Shown: positions 33,969 through 43,256, numbered from the stretch's first letter. The stretch: DNA of 64,000 nucleotides from CAYRFE01 sp964423645 [NCBI: uncultured bacterium] (GCA_964423645.1 CAYRFE010000004.1:49940-113939); one strand, 5' to 3'. The notes: a model not told the origin generated them from the letters alone. Numbers and translations: made by a program.

Positions 33969-34961
33969 TTATTTGGTCCACCGGTGTGCTTCGATTTGAT
34001 ATTCGTAGTAATATTTTCGCTCCTGTTCTCCGGGGCGTTTTGAACCGCCACCGATTTTGATCATTTTCCCATATATCGTCACTTTCGTCTTTTCGGGTAT
34101 CTCCTCTTTGCTGTACACCACAAATTGTCCAATGTCTGTATCAACATACTGACTGAACGGATATGCCTCATTCATGGCGATCATATGTTGATTGATAAGC
34201 CCGGTGATCTCTCCCTGAAACATAACATATCGATTTTCAAGCGATGAAAATGATCCCGTGATCAATCGATATCGACGCAATATGCTGTGTGAGGGGATAT
34301 AATGCATCACTTTCGGTGCCTCGTCAAGATGCCATTCAATTTCATCCTCATGCTTCTTGACTCCACGCACACGACCTCTCATTTCATCTTTCTTTTCAGA
34401 ATAACCATACATGGTCTGTATGGTCAAAAGCAAATCACCGTTCTTTTGTACGGTTCCGATTATAGAATAATCGCCGCCTTTCATATCTGAAGCATCTATT
34501 CTCGACGCATCATCGTTCACGAAAGAATGATGCCCTTCTATACGCGTACCTGTCTGATAGAGAGTAATATCAAAAGAGCCCTGCGCCGGTTCGACGCTCC
34601 ATTGCCCGGTGTAATCGGGAAGAAATATCCCTTTGCATGCAACAGAACGTTTCCCGCGAAGCATTTTTCCATTGAACATCTGCTTGTTTTTCACTCCCTC
34701 GACCTGCCCCCATACGGAATCAGTTTCATCGGTAATCGTAAAAGAAAAAAAATCCTCTTTGATAATTCCTGAAAGTGACAGATCGGTGCGCCAAGAGTCA
34801 TCAGACACCACGCCGTATAACTTGCCGTCAGTTTCGGTAATTTTAGCAGAAACAACCTCATCCCCGGTATCAAGTTCCAATTGATACACCGTCATAGCAT
34901 AACCTCCCGATGTCAAAAACAAAACACACCATATGCATATCACTACGATTCGATGTTTCAT
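33969..34961 (-). CDS. Secreted protein of unknown function
   Basis: 330 residues from ATG 34961 (GGGGGTAAAT upstream). A signal peptide is visible (VVICIWCVLFLTSGGYA); the mature protein is rich in short beta strands with repeated segments of the type GRVRGVKKHEDE/GQVEGVKNKQM and GKMLRGK/GKMIKIG, suggesting a calycin- or lipocalin-like barrel of related repeats. The last part (VDTDIGQFVVYSKEEIPEKTKV) looks like an OB-type strand set. No family recognised. Followed after one base by truA. Confidence 0.75.
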   Translation of the reverse strand: MKHRIVVICIWCVLFLTSGGYAMTVYQLELDTGDEVVSAKITETDGKLYGVVSDDSWRTDLSLSGIIKEDFFSFTITDETDSVWGQVEGVKNKQMFNGKMLRGKRSVACKGIFLPDYTGQWSVEPAQGSFDITLYQTGTRIEGHHSFVNDDASRIDASDMKGGDYSIIGTVQKNGDLLLTIQTMYGYSEKKDEMRGRVRGVKKHEDEIEWHLDEAPKVMHYIPSHSILRRYRLITGSFSSLENRYVMFQGEITGLINQHMIAMNEAYPFSQYVDTDIGQFVVYSKEEIPEKTKVTIYGKMIKIGGGSKRPGEQERKYYYEYQIEAHRWTK

Positions 34962-34999
34962 ATTTACCCCCAAATTCTTATCTACGTCATTCTTCATGA

Positions 35000-35028
35000 A
35001 GTATACGTGTATTTGCATGCTTTTGCAA
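35000..35028 (-). promoter_or_regulatory. Sigma-70-like promoter of the secreted protein-truA operon
   Basis: Minus strand: -35 TTGCAA (35023-35028), 17-base spacer, -10 TATACT (35000-35005); leader about 32 bases with the G-rich ribosome site. Confidence 0.65.
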
Positions 35029-35244
35029 GTGTGCCTTTGTTGTATTGAACAATTTATCCGCAATGTTGTGTAAAAGAATCATTTTGCCACCCCATCATCA
35101 CGGACCAAACCGACAACGAATATGTGATGACTTCCGTTTTTTTATGAAAACAGATTTTTTATCAATCCCGCAACGTTTTTCGCATCGCACAACTGCTGCA
35201 TACGTCGAGTGTGAATTATATATCGCATTGTTTTATGACGTATC

Positions 35245-35406
35245 GAGCCCTTTGCGAAATTCGAATTTTTTCATTTTCTATTTTTCATAAAGAGGAGTGT
35301 GGGGATGAAATCCACACTATATAACAATTGTTTGCTATCCCCTCTCCCCGCACTTATTTTCATGGGAGAAAGAAAATGCGGAAAAATCAAACTTTATAAA
35401 GACCTG
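35245..35406. repeat. Intergenic hairpin repeat, copy 6 (diverged)
   Basis: GAGCCCTTTGCGAAATTCG arm at left, then ATAAAGAGGAGTGTGGGGATGA, TATATAACAATTG linker, CCCCTCTCCCC, and a weaker right side (TTTATAAAGACCT). Orientation as copy 2. The 600-base gap 34962-35561 otherwise contains the promoters at 35000 and 35519 and no convincing gene. Confidence 0.55.
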
Positions 35407-35518
35407 AAAGTTGTGAAACAATTCGTGCACCTTTTTATCATGATTCACCCAATTGCATCTTCAAGATTTTATTCACACACATTTCATCGCGTCATATACA
35501 TATTTCACATCAATTGCA

Positions 35519-35547
35519 TTGACAACCACACTTAAAATCAGTAAACT
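35519..35547 (+). promoter_or_regulatory. Sigma-70-like promoter of the Rsm22-like gene
   Basis: -35 TTGACA (35519-35524), 17-base spacer, -10 TAAACT (35542-35547). Start predicted near 35554, only about eight bases before the ATG at 35562, with no ribosome binding site. Confidence 0.55.
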
Positions 35548-35561
35548 GACCATACAAAATC

Positions 35562-36677
35562 ATGAAAAAAAACACGCCGACACCCTACTTGAACGATTTG
35601 AATCGTTTCACATCCTTCTTCATACGCGCATGGCATGATGCCAATGCTCATGAGAATAAGAAAGACTCGTTGTCGACAAAAGATATTCGAGAGATTGCCC
35701 TTCGCGTCGAAGAACTTTCAAAAGGATTAACACGAGAACGGAATTTGATAGGAAGCCGATATATGAATGATACACAAAATCGCACGGCGTACCTTATCTA
35801 TTTTTGGCAAATTTCATATATTCAAGCGCGTATCGCGCTGGAACAGCTGTCATTTAAACCTCAACATGCACTTGATCTGGGTTGTGGCCCCGGACCGGTT
35901 TCAATGGCATTGGCTGATTGTGGCGCGGATGTTGTTGCTGCAGATTACAGCAAAGATGCACTTACGATGGCGCGCGACATTGCTCAATTTGCACATAAAA
36001 ACATACGTTTTATCTCGTGGGATGCTATCAAGAATCCATTGCCTGAGGGACGTTACGATTGTATCACGATAAGTCATCTTCTTAATGAACTATGGGAAAC
36101 CTCTGCACGGGTAGAGTTACGAGCTGATCTCATCGATACCGCAGGTGAATTACTGACTCCGAACGGAAGACTGATAATAATCGAACCGGCTCTTCTTGCG
36201 ACTTCGCGCGAGACTCTTCAAATGCGAGATGAATTGACAAAACGCGGTTGGTTTATACAATATCCGTGTCCGGGAGAATATCCCTGCCCGGCATTGAATG
36301 CTGAAACCGGCATGTGTCATACCGCATTTTCTTATGAAAAAACGCCCTTATTAGAATCAATTATACGCAATACGAGTTTTAAAAAAGAATTTATCACAAT
36401 GACATTACTTATCATAGGGCGTCATCCGATACCCCATACTCCCGCTCACGTACGCGTAGTCTCGGAAATCATGACCACGAAAAACGGTCGTTACAGGATC
36501 ATTTTATGCGGGAACGGAAAACGGATATCATTATCGGTCGCTCACACTGCCACACCCTCGCTACTCGAGCAGTTTCGCTCACTTTCTCGCGGAGATCTCA
36601 TCGCTATTCATAACGCTGAAATGAGGGAAAACGGCATGGGACTTATCGAAAACTCTCTAATAGAAAAAATCCAATAA
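35562..36677 (+). CDS. Rsm22-like ribosomal small-subunit methyltransferase family protein
   Basis: 371 residues. The N-terminal helical region (RYMNDTQNRTAYLIYFWQIS) leads to a SAM-binding domain with LDLGCGPGPVSMAL and ISHLLNELW (140-200). A cysteine cluster CPGEYPCPALNAETGMCH (near 243-260) corresponds to the CPH-x3-CP-WCHF set that holds an Fe-S cluster in mitochondrial Rsm22/METTL17. The C-terminal 90 residues form an OB-like strand domain. Rsm22 family members bind the small-subunit head during assembly. Monocistronic on the plus strand with its own promoter. Confidence 0.82.
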   Translation: MKKNTPTPYLNDLNRFTSFFIRAWHDANAHENKKDSLSTKDIREIALRVEELSKGLTRERNLIGSRYMNDTQNRTAYLIYFWQISYIQARIALEQLSFKPQHALDLGCGPGPVSMALADCGADVVAADYSKDALTMARDIAQFAHKNIRFISWDAIKNPLPEGRYDCITISHLLNELWETSARVELRADLIDTAGELLTPNGRLIIIEPALLATSRETLQMRDELTKRGWFIQYPCPGEYPCPALNAETGMCHTAFSYEKTPLLESIIRNTSFKKEFITMTLLIIGRHPIPHTPAHVRVVSEIMTTKNGRYRIILCGNGKRISLSVAHTATPSLLEQFRSLSRGDLIAIHNAEMRENGMGLIENSLIEKIQ

Positions 36678-36728
36678 TCACGACGGCAGCACAGCATAAT
36701 CATTTTATTGTATAACTACTCAAGGCTT

Positions 36729-37199
36729 TTACACGAAAGAAACGATTTTCATATCCGTCGAGTCGAATGCGGCATCACAAACTTCAGCTCTCGCCGTTAC
36801 ATAATAGTCGCAATGCTCTTTTTGAACAAACGAACCTATTTTCCCCAAGATATGAAACACCCCGCCTTGTGCAATGAGTGCTTCATTTTTTGTTTTCATT
36901 ATGGCAAAATCTAAACGTATCGGAAATGTTCTCACGATTCCGGCCTGGAGATTGATCGGCCCGGCAATGACGCATGTACCCAATTCAAACTTTCGGGTCT
37001 TTTTTTCTTTCCCTTTTCCGGTTGTATGTTTTTCTATAAAACTGACAGTTATTGAAATTATCTGCTGGTCGCTTTTCGAATGCACGGCGACATTACCTTC
37101 AAGCCGTTTACTGTCTTTGGGTATCTCAAGCGGAATTTCAAGCTCAATCGTAACTCCGTGTATACCTAAAAATGTTTTGACCTTTTTTAAAATCGACAT
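36729..37199 (-). CDS. Spo0M-like arrestin-fold protein
   Basis: 156 residues. It begins MSILKKVKTFLGIHGVTIELEIP and continues with beta-strand segments resembling the Spo0M/arrestin N-domain (RLEGNVAVHSKSDQQIISITVSF), including a Gly-Lys-rich loop KGKEKKTRKFELG and a final TARAEV strand. Spo0M proteins link stress or cell-shape regulation to the cytoskeleton in Bacillus; here sporulation is not implied. GGAGGAATATC precedes the ATG. Confidence is moderate because only the general pattern matches. Confidence 0.6.
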   Translation of the reverse strand: MSILKKVKTFLGIHGVTIELEIPLEIPKDSKRLEGNVAVHSKSDQQIISITVSFIEKHTTGKGKEKKTRKFELGTCVIAGPINLQAGIVRTFPIRLDFAIMKTKNEALIAQGGVFHILGKIGSFVQKEHCDYYVTARAEVCDAAFDSTDMKIVSFV

Positions 37200-37308
37200 T
37201 GATATTCCTCCTTGCAGAACGGCATATACAATACCAGATTACCGCAAAAAATCAAGTCGTCGACCTGAGAAAATGCCGTGCATACGAATACAAATATTTG
37301 CAATACAA

Positions 37309-37488
37309 TTATAATAAAAAACCCGAAGCTTCGTAAGGAACTTTTTTACGCAACAACAAAACAGACCCGTTATCATCAGCAACGGAACCGTTATCAGCAT
37401 CCCGTATATGCGTATAGACGAACAACGCGACAAATAATACCGCACATACCGTAAGAACAACTCCTGCAAAAATTATAAACTTTTTCAT
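37309..37488 (-). CDS. Small single-pass membrane protein
   Basis: 59 residues. One hydrophobic helix (FIIFAGVVLTVCAVLFVALFV, abbreviated VVLTVCAVLFVALF) followed by a short polar tail with a repeated DNGSV motif and basic stretch RKKVP. The ATG at 37488 has GAGGTGG eight bases upstream; a start three codons earlier would overlap that site. No homologue recognised. Lies between the Spo0M-like gene and the CPBP protease on the same strand, with gaps of 109 and 68 bases. Confidence 0.55.
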   Translation of the reverse strand: MKKFIIFAGVVLTVCAVLFVALFVYTHIRDADNGSVADDNGSVLLLRKKVPYEASGFLL

Positions 37489-37556
37489 GATATCCACCTC
37501 TTATTAAGAATAAGACATCACATACGGTTAAAAAGTTTCAATTCACATTCATTCGC

Positions 37557-38264
37557 TTAATCGACGTTTCGCAAAATGTGCACAAGTAATCCCTGCATAT
37601 TGAACATGGCATGGATAAGTATCGCGATGATCATGGAATTATATTTTTCTCGAAAATATCCCGCACACCATCCGAGGACCGTCGTCACTACGATAATCTG
37701 TACCACAAAAAGCATACTTGCACCGGTTTTTATCAATCCGACATGCATCAATCCGAACACGATACCGCTTAAGATAACAGGCCATGTTATACGCGTACCG
37801 AAAAATGGCACCGAATACTTTTTAAGCGGAGCTAACATTGTTTGCAACAAACCACGCACAAGAAATTCTTCTGCGATACTCGCCCAGATCACCACAAACA
37901 GCAGTATCTGCCATGATTGCATGGTTTGAAACACAAAATGCTCCGATTTACCGTTGTGTTCATAGCCCAGAGCGGTAGTTATCGCCATAAAAAGCATCAC
38001 TGAGATCGTGACCATGAGAAAAGACCACAAAAATGCTTTCACGGCGGACAAAAATGATATTGAAACATTACGTAATGGCCAAATATCTTTACGACGTAAT
38101 ACCCATGCACAGAAAACTGTCAATACAAGCATTGATGTGTGTAACCAAAAAGTAGAAGGAATATACGGAACATGTATACCGGAAACCATTGTGATTATCA
38201 TCGATGCCGCAAATATTCCTAAGGTTAACACGAATGCCGAAACAATTCTCATAAGAGTTGACAT
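37557..38264 (-). CDS. CPBP family intramembrane metalloprotease
   Basis: 235 residues with six to eight membrane helices. CPBP/ABI motifs: EEFLVRGLLQ (motif 1, Glu-Glu-x3-Arg), FGLMHVG (motif 2, F-x3-H), and HAMFNMQG (motif 3, H-x3-N). Such enzymes cleave prenylated or membrane peptides and often confer bacteriocin immunity or act in regulated proteolysis. The ATG is preceded by AGGAGGTAATC; promoter at 38284-38311. Confidence 0.88.
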   Translation of the reverse strand: MSTLMRIVSAFVLTLGIFAASMIITMVSGIHVPYIPSTFWLHTSMLVLTVFCAWVLRRKDIWPLRNVSISFLSAVKAFLWSFLMVTISVMLFMAITTALGYEHNGKSEHFVFQTMQSWQILLFVVIWASIAEEFLVRGLLQTMLAPLKKYSVPFFGTRITWPVILSGIVFGLMHVGLIKTGASMLFVVQIIVVTTVLGWCAGYFREKYNSMIIAILIHAMFNMQGLLVHILRNVD

Positions 38265-38283
38265 GATTACCTCCTAAAACAGT

Positions 38284-38311
38284 AGTATAGTTCACGACTC
38301 TTGTTTGTCAA
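38284..38311 (-). promoter_or_regulatory. Sigma-70-like promoter of the CPBP protease gene
   Basis: Minus strand: -35 TTGACA (38306-38311), 16-base spacer, -10 TATACT (38284-38289). Leader about 13 bases, containing AGGAGG. Confidence 0.75.
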
Positions 38312-38332
38312 CATGATGTTTGTTTTTTTCTA

Positions 38333-38360
38333 TTGAAATTTCTTATTCTGCCGATACAAT
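38333..38360 (+). promoter_or_regulatory. Promoter of the motility-island leading genes, leaderless
   Basis: -35 TTGAAA (38333-38338), 16-base spacer, -10 TACAAT (38355-38360). The overlapping sequence GCCGATAC (38350-38357) resembles a sigma-28 -10 (GCCGATAA), though the matching -35 is poor. Either way transcription would begin at or just before the ATG at 38367, which lacks a ribosome binding site. Confidence 0.55.
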
Positions 38361-38366
38361 ACATAT

Positions 38367-39335
38367 ATGAGGAATACTTTTATACATTCTTTCACACTCA
38401 TAGCGTTTTTCATGCTCATGAGTTGTGCCAAAGCAAATGACGACATCACGAATCCCGATGTATTGACAACGTTTCGCCCTGTCACTCAATGGGCAGTGGT
38501 GGTCGGCTCCCAAAGCACGCATATTCAAAACCCGCAATCACTTCACATCACTGCGCAGAACGAGGTGTACATTGCCGATTTCGCCAATGACCGCATACAG
38601 GTTTTCGGTGTAACCGGAGCATATGTGCGAACGATCGGAAGCAGAGGAAGTGATATCGGTCAGATGATCGGGCCTCGCGGAGTTGCCGTTGACTCGTTAG
38701 GCAATATTCTTGTGTCCGATTACGGTAATGGTCGTGTGTTATTTTTTGCTAAAACATCTTCAGGTTTTGAGAATACGCTCACTTTTACTGCTTTTAACGG
38801 CACAACCCTAAATCAACCTTACGGGGTAGCCACGTATGAAGAATTTGTACCCCAAATATCGGGTGATTTTTATATTGTCGATACCGGTAACTCCCGTTTG
38901 GTACGCTGTGATCGAGCCGGAACATTTATATGGACCTACGGAACCGACGGGGCGGGAACAACACAGTTACATCTTCCAACCGATGTAGGTGTAACGGCAA
39001 ACGGACAATATATCTATGTATCCGATACCGGTAATAATCGTATCGTCCAAATTGACAGAAACGGCACACGTATAACTTCTTGGGCAGACGGTGGCGAATC
39101 ACATGTCGATCTTAACGGCAATGTCGGGATACATGTAGATTATGCAGGGAATATTTATGTGGCAGATCAGTATAACCATCGAATCATTAAGTATACGTCC
39201 ACCGGCACTGTTTTGGGTTATTATGTGTTCGCATCGACGGTCTATCCTGTTGATATCGTATCTGATCATCGCGGAAATGTGTATGTGGCAGATTTTGTCA
39301 ATTCAACAGTTCATATTCTTGCTGAATATCATTGA
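38367..39335 (+). CDS. NHL-repeat lipoprotein
   Basis: 322 residues. Lipobox FMLMSC (Cys20). At least five NHL-type blades follow, with repeats such as IADFANDRIQVF, VSDYGNGRVLFF, IVDTGNSRLVRCD, VSDTGNNRIVQID, VADQYNHRIIKY and VADFVNSTVHIL, forming a six-bladed propeller. Probably displayed in the periplasm or on the cell surface. It is the first gene of the plus-strand cluster that continues through a TPR protein and two glycosyltransferases into the flagellins, so a role in flagellar or surface assembly is possible. No ribosome binding site at the ATG. Confidence 0.85.
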   Translation: MRNTFIHSFTLIAFFMLMSCAKANDDITNPDVLTTFRPVTQWAVVVGSQSTHIQNPQSLHITAQNEVYIADFANDRIQVFGVTGAYVRTIGSRGSDIGQMIGPRGVAVDSLGNILVSDYGNGRVLFFAKTSSGFENTLTFTAFNGTTLNQPYGVATYEEFVPQISGDFYIVDTGNSRLVRCDRAGTFIWTYGTDGAGTTQLHLPTDVGVTANGQYIYVSDTGNNRIVQIDRNGTRITSWADGGESHVDLNGNVGIHVDYAGNIYVADQYNHRIIKYTSTGTVLGYYVFASTVYPVDIVSDHRGNVYVADFVNSTVHILAEYH

Positions 39336-39345
39336 AAGGACTGCT

Positions 39346-39804
39346 ATGAAAACCATACAAGAACTCAAACGCGAACTCGAAACTCATCCTCAGGAATATG
39401 CTTTTTACAGGGCTCTCGCCGATGCATATGTTGATAACAATGAGATCACTGAAGCGATTGATGTTTTTGAACGATATTTGACGATGAATTCCGACCATTC
39501 AGAAGTATACAACAACCTCGGTTCGTTGTATTTTGTGATCAAGGATATCGTGAAAGCAGAGCAATATTTCATAGACGGTTTGCAAAAAGATCCTTCCAAT
39601 CTTGATATTATCTGCAACTTACGAGATATTTACGCACAGGTCGGCAGATTGGATGCGTCATTGGGCATGATCGAACGATATGCTGAACTCACCAAAGACC
39701 CGTTGGTCTTCAAAGAACTTGCCGAAACCTATAAAAAATTCGGCAACTATCCCAAAATGCTTGAAATGGAGCAAAAATACTACCTGTTCGCCGAGAAGGC
39801 ATAG
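39346..39804 (+). CDS. TPR protein
   Basis: 152 residues from ATG 39346 (GAAAGGA upstream). Three to four TPR units: YRALADAYVDNNEITEAIDVF, YNNLGSLYFVIKDIVKAEQYF, ICNLRDIYAQVGRLDASLGMI and FKELAETYKKFGNYPKMLEM. No signal peptide. Located between the NHL lipoprotein and a TPR-containing glycosyltransferase, with gaps of 10 and 3 bases; it may serve as the substrate-binding partner of those enzymes. Confidence 0.85.
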   Translation: MKTIQELKRELETHPQEYAFYRALADAYVDNNEITEAIDVFERYLTMNSDHSEVYNNLGSLYFVIKDIVKAEQYFIDGLQKDPSNLDIICNLRDIYAQVGRLDASLGMIERYAELTKDPLVFKELAETYKKFGNYPKMLEMEQKYYLFAEKA

Positions 39805-39807
39805 ATA

Positions 39808-41232
39808 ATGGATCCGCTCATATCAGCATGTCTTATAGTTAAAAACGAAGAAAAAAACCTATCCCGATGCCTTCATTCGATTGTTGATAAAGTCGATGAA
39901 ATAATTGTGGTTGATACCGGCTCATCCGACAGTACAGTAGCATGTGCTAAAATATTTACCGATAAAGTCTACTATTTCCCGTGGATCAACGACTTCAGTG
40001 CAGCTCGCAATGAAAGCCTTGCATATGCACAATACGATTGGGTATTTGTCATTGACGCAGATGAAGTGCTCGATTCAACGTGTAATTTACAACAACTGAT
40101 ACGTGACAATCCTCATGCAACCGCCTTTACATTAAAAGAAATTGATGTCACCCCCGATAGTGAACCGGTAAGCATAAGCGTGAGCAGTGAGAGATTGTTT
40201 TTACGAAAAAACGCTCGGTATGATGCGTTAGTGCACAACGCTCTCACGCTTCAAAAACCGCTTGTCGTCCATCACGACTCTGTGTTGTACCATTACGGTT
40301 ATAATATGAGTGATGCGGAACTTATAACCAAATACGAGCCGCGATTGCCCTTACTGGAAGAACGATGCAGATGTTACCCGTCTTTTGAGTCGGACTATTA
40401 CCTTGCAAGTACCTATTTGATACTCAAGCGGTATAATGATGCATACGCTGTGTTTGAAAAAATAACGAAAAAGTATCCTCGCTTCGAACGTCAAGAAAAT
40501 ATCAGAACAGGAATAAACATATGTTTTTTGGATTTTGTTTTGAATAATCCCGATAAAGGTTATTCCCGCGCAAGTCACTTTTTCGAAGCGACCAATCGAC
40601 CGATTTTTTTATTTTTCAAAGGGATATTCGCTTCCAAAATCGGAAAATATACCGAATCAGAATCAGACCTGTCATTGGTCACTCCCGATGATGATTTCCT
40701 TTCAATACCTGACCATCGACGATTGATCGCCTATGCACGAGGGATTAATGCGTTCTTCTGTAATAATATTGAGAGAGCACAACACTATTTCAACGAATAC
40801 ATCGCGTCACATTCACCGGGAGAAGGACAATTGCTCGCAACAGCCGACACGTATGTCGCTATCAATCGGACTGATCTGCTCGAGTCCCTTGCGTCTGATC
40901 TTGAAAAATGTGAGCAGCCGCATGCTTGGGCGTTACGTGCCTTATATGCGGAAAAATCCGGAGATCTGCCCGGCGCGGTTCAATGGTATAATCGTGCACT
41001 TGCGCACACCCCGAAGAGTGCGCTCTATAACGCATTGGGTGTGGTTCTTTTTCGTCTTAAGGATACTGAAAGAGCCGTTGAAATAATAAAAAAGGCAGTT
41101 ACGTGTTCACCTGTTGATATGCGTGCATTTGACAATCTCATGCTTATTTACAAAGATGTGCTCCACGATGAAACAAATTACGTCTACTGGGAAGCGCAAC
41201 GAAACACAATGAAAGGCACACATACCGTATGA
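39808..41232 (+). CDS. GT2 glycosyltransferase with C-terminal TPR array
   Basis: 474 residues. GT-A domain at 1-215: ISACLIVKNEEKNLSRCL, IIVVDTGSSDSTV, and the metal motif VIDADEV (DxD-type, near 88). The remainder is TPR-like (DYYLASTYLILKRYNDAYAVF, GINAFFCNNIERAQHYF, ALYAEKSGDLPGAVQWYNRAL, ALGVVLFRLKDTERAVEI). GT2-TPR fusions of this type glycosylate bacterial proteins, including flagellin. The gene overlaps the next glycosyltransferase by ATGA. The two share the N-terminal motif set and are paralogues; location next to the flagellins points to flagellin glycosylation. Confidence 0.85.
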   Translation: MDPLISACLIVKNEEKNLSRCLHSIVDKVDEIIVVDTGSSDSTVACAKIFTDKVYYFPWINDFSAARNESLAYAQYDWVFVIDADEVLDSTCNLQQLIRDNPHATAFTLKEIDVTPDSEPVSISVSSERLFLRKNARYDALVHNALTLQKPLVVHHDSVLYHYGYNMSDAELITKYEPRLPLLEERCRCYPSFESDYYLASTYLILKRYNDAYAVFEKITKKYPRFERQENIRTGINICFLDFVLNNPDKGYSRASHFFEATNRPIFLFFKGIFASKIGKYTESESDLSLVTPDDDFLSIPDHRRLIAYARGINAFFCNNIERAQHYFNEYIASHSPGEGQLLATADTYVAINRTDLLESLASDLEKCEQPHAWALRALYAEKSGDLPGAVQWYNRALAHTPKSALYNALGVVLFRLKDTERAVEIIKKAVTCSPVDMRAFDNLMLIYKDVLHDETNYVYWEAQRNTMKGTHTV

Positions 41233-43256
41233 AACATGAAGAAAAATTGCGAAACTTGACCGATGCTTTAAAAAACAAAGATTTCGAATCCGCAGATTCA
41301 CTGTCACGTGAATTATGGCAAGAACAAGGATTATTGAGCGAAATACAGTACATTGATGTTTTCTATTATCGTTGTGCGGCTCTTTCCGAACTGAAAAATT
41401 GGGCCGACACCGAAACGATCTCTCGTCAATTCCTTACACATCATCCGGGACATATCGACGGTTTGTACTGGCTGGTAACGGCATTATATCGTTTGCAACG
41501 CTTCGATGATATGGTCGCTTACAAAGACGACTATCTGGCGGCCATTGATCACGCAGGAAAGAAAACGGCTCCCCATTCACACAGTTATAAACAATTCGGT
41601 ATCGCCTTATACGCGATGAGTAAAGCTCTTGTCGCGACCAATCACATTAATCGTGCCATTGAATTGGGTGTGGCCCTGTATCGTATGACAAAAGCCAAAA
41701 AGGTGCTTGCCATGCTTATAGAACTGTTTCACAATCATTTCCAATGGCAAAACCTTATGAATATCCGTATAAGTGCGAAAAATGACGGCCACAAAGATAT
41801 GTGCGCACGTATTGACAGGTATCTGAAAGATAAAGACACATGGAAAAATAATATAATGTTATCCGCGTGTCTTATCGTAAAAGACGAAGAAATGTTTATT
41901 GAACAATGCCTTGCATCCATTTGTGAGCATGTTGACGAGATTATTATCGTCGACACCGGCTCGACCGACCGTACCGTTGAGATCGCAAAAAAATATACTG
42001 ATAAGATCTTTTATTTCAAGTGGATCAATGATTTCAGCGCCGCACGCAGAGAAAGCATACGGCATGCACAAGGAAATTGGATATTCATAATTGACGCGGA
42101 TGAGAAGTTGGAACTCCATAAACCCTTTAAAGATGTGATCGCGTACGCAATAGAAAATGAACGTGATTGTATCAAAACACACTTTCTCGATTGGAAAGAA
42201 GATGTGGTGAAGGGGAAAGGCGTCTCCAACGGACGTATTTTACGTAAATCATTTGTACGCTTCGAAAGTGCGATCCATAATCAGATCGTCGGGTATGCGA
42301 CGCACATGTTATCCGATGATTGTATTTTACATCATTACGGTTATTCGTCAAAAATATTGAAAAGAATAGACCGATTGAGTCAAACCCGTGAAATGTTGTT
42401 ATGTGAGCTTGATACCTGTGATTCTGAGATCAAAAAATATTATATGTACTATCAACTGGGTGTAACCGATTTTGGCCTCCAACAGTTCAGTCAAGCATTT
42501 GAATGGTTTAAGAAAGCATTAAGCGGATCTCATTTATTGCCGAAATATATTATGTTACAAGCCTACACATTTTGTATGCGAATCGGAGCAGGAGAATATG
42601 ATGACGAAAAAGTCCGTAAATACGCATTGCTCGGATTAACGATAAACGAGGAATATTTGGATTTTTATTATTATCTCGGATTATATTATGAACGTACGCG
42701 TGATTACGGACAAGCGACCTACTTTTTCAAGAAATATTTTAATTATGTCTATGATATGAAATTTTCAGGTGAGGAAATGTTGTACTCGCTGTCTGAAAAA
42801 CAGATTATTATCGTAAAATATCTGCATTGCCTTCATTTTCGCGGTAATCTGGTCCGTGAAGATCTTGAGATCGTTCGATTTGATGCTGACTTTTTAACAA
42901 AAGACGCAATCATTCTCTATGGACAAATTGCCACTCAAATTTCCGCCGCATATGCTGCCGCATTTTATGAAACAATAATTGATGCCGTTCCGGATGCTTA
43001 TGTGTTTGATAATGCAACTTCACTTTTATGCGATTGCGGCGAATACTCGAAAGTGCATCTTCTTGCTTCTCGCGCGATTAAACTTTATCCCGAGATCATC
43101 TTATCAGTTAATAATGATGCATTGGCACATTGGCATGAGGGCAATCGTGAAAAAGCGCTCTCAATTCTTGACAACCTTGTCGCAACACATCCTGAGTATA
43201 CTCAAGGAATCAATAATCTTCGGTATATGCAAGAAAATTTCAACAAAACTACTTAA
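41229..43256 (+). CDS. TPR-GT2-TPR glycosyltransferase
   Basis: 675 residues. N-terminal TPR-like part (about 1-200, e.g. LYWLVTALYRLQRFDDMV), central GT-A domain (about 205-385) with LSACLIVKDEEMFIEQCL, IIIVDTGSTDRTVEI, SAARRESIRHAQ and FIIDADEKLE, and a C-terminal TPR region (YQLGVTDFGLQQFSQAFEWF, YYYLGLYYERTRDYGQATYFF). The GT part is about half identical by eye to the upstream gene. The protein could hold its acceptor with both TPR arrays. Its stop codon overlaps the -35 of the sigma-28 promoter for flagellin 1. Predicted flagellin-modifying enzyme. Confidence 0.85.
   Translation: MKHEEKLRNLTDALKNKDFESADSLSRELWQEQGLLSEIQYIDVFYYRCAALSELKNWADTETISRQFLTHHPGHIDGLYWLVTALYRLQRFDDMVAYKDDYLAAIDHAGKKTAPHSHSYKQFGIALYAMSKALVATNHINRAIELGVALYRMTKAKKVLAMLIELFHNHFQWQNLMNIRISAKNDGHKDMCARIDRYLKDKDTWKNNIMLSACLIVKDEEMFIEQCLASICEHVDEIIIVDTGSTDRTVEIAKKYTDKIFYFKWINDFSAARRESIRHAQGNWIFIIDADEKLELHKPFKDVIAYAIENERDCIKTHFLDWKEDVVKGKGVSNGRILRKSFVRFESAIHNQIVGYATHMLSDDCILHHYGYSSKILKRIDRLSQTREMLLCELDTCDSEIKKYYMYYQLGVTDFGLQQFSQAFEWFKKALSGSHLLPKYIMLQAYTFCMRIGAGEYDDEKVRKYALLGLTINEEYLDFYYYLGLYYERTRDYGQATYFFKKYFNYVYDMKFSGEEMLYSLSEKQIIIVKYLHCLHFRGNLVREDLEIVRFDADFLTKDAIILYGQIATQISAAYAAAFYETIIDAVPDAYVFDNATSLLCDCGEYSKVHLLASRAIKLYPEIILSVNNDALAHWHEGNREKALSILDNLVATHPEYTQGINNLRYMQENFNKTT

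Noticed and set aside
36660-36730. Possible terminator after the Rsm22-like gene
   Set aside because: No stem longer than four bases or poly-T run is visible; the converging genes may rely on Rho or share read-through.
37300-37345. CGAAGCTTCGGGTTTTTT as a terminator of the small membrane protein gene
   Set aside because: GAAGCTTC is self-complementary with no loop and CCC partner is missing; the T run is part of the coding end and stop of the gene.
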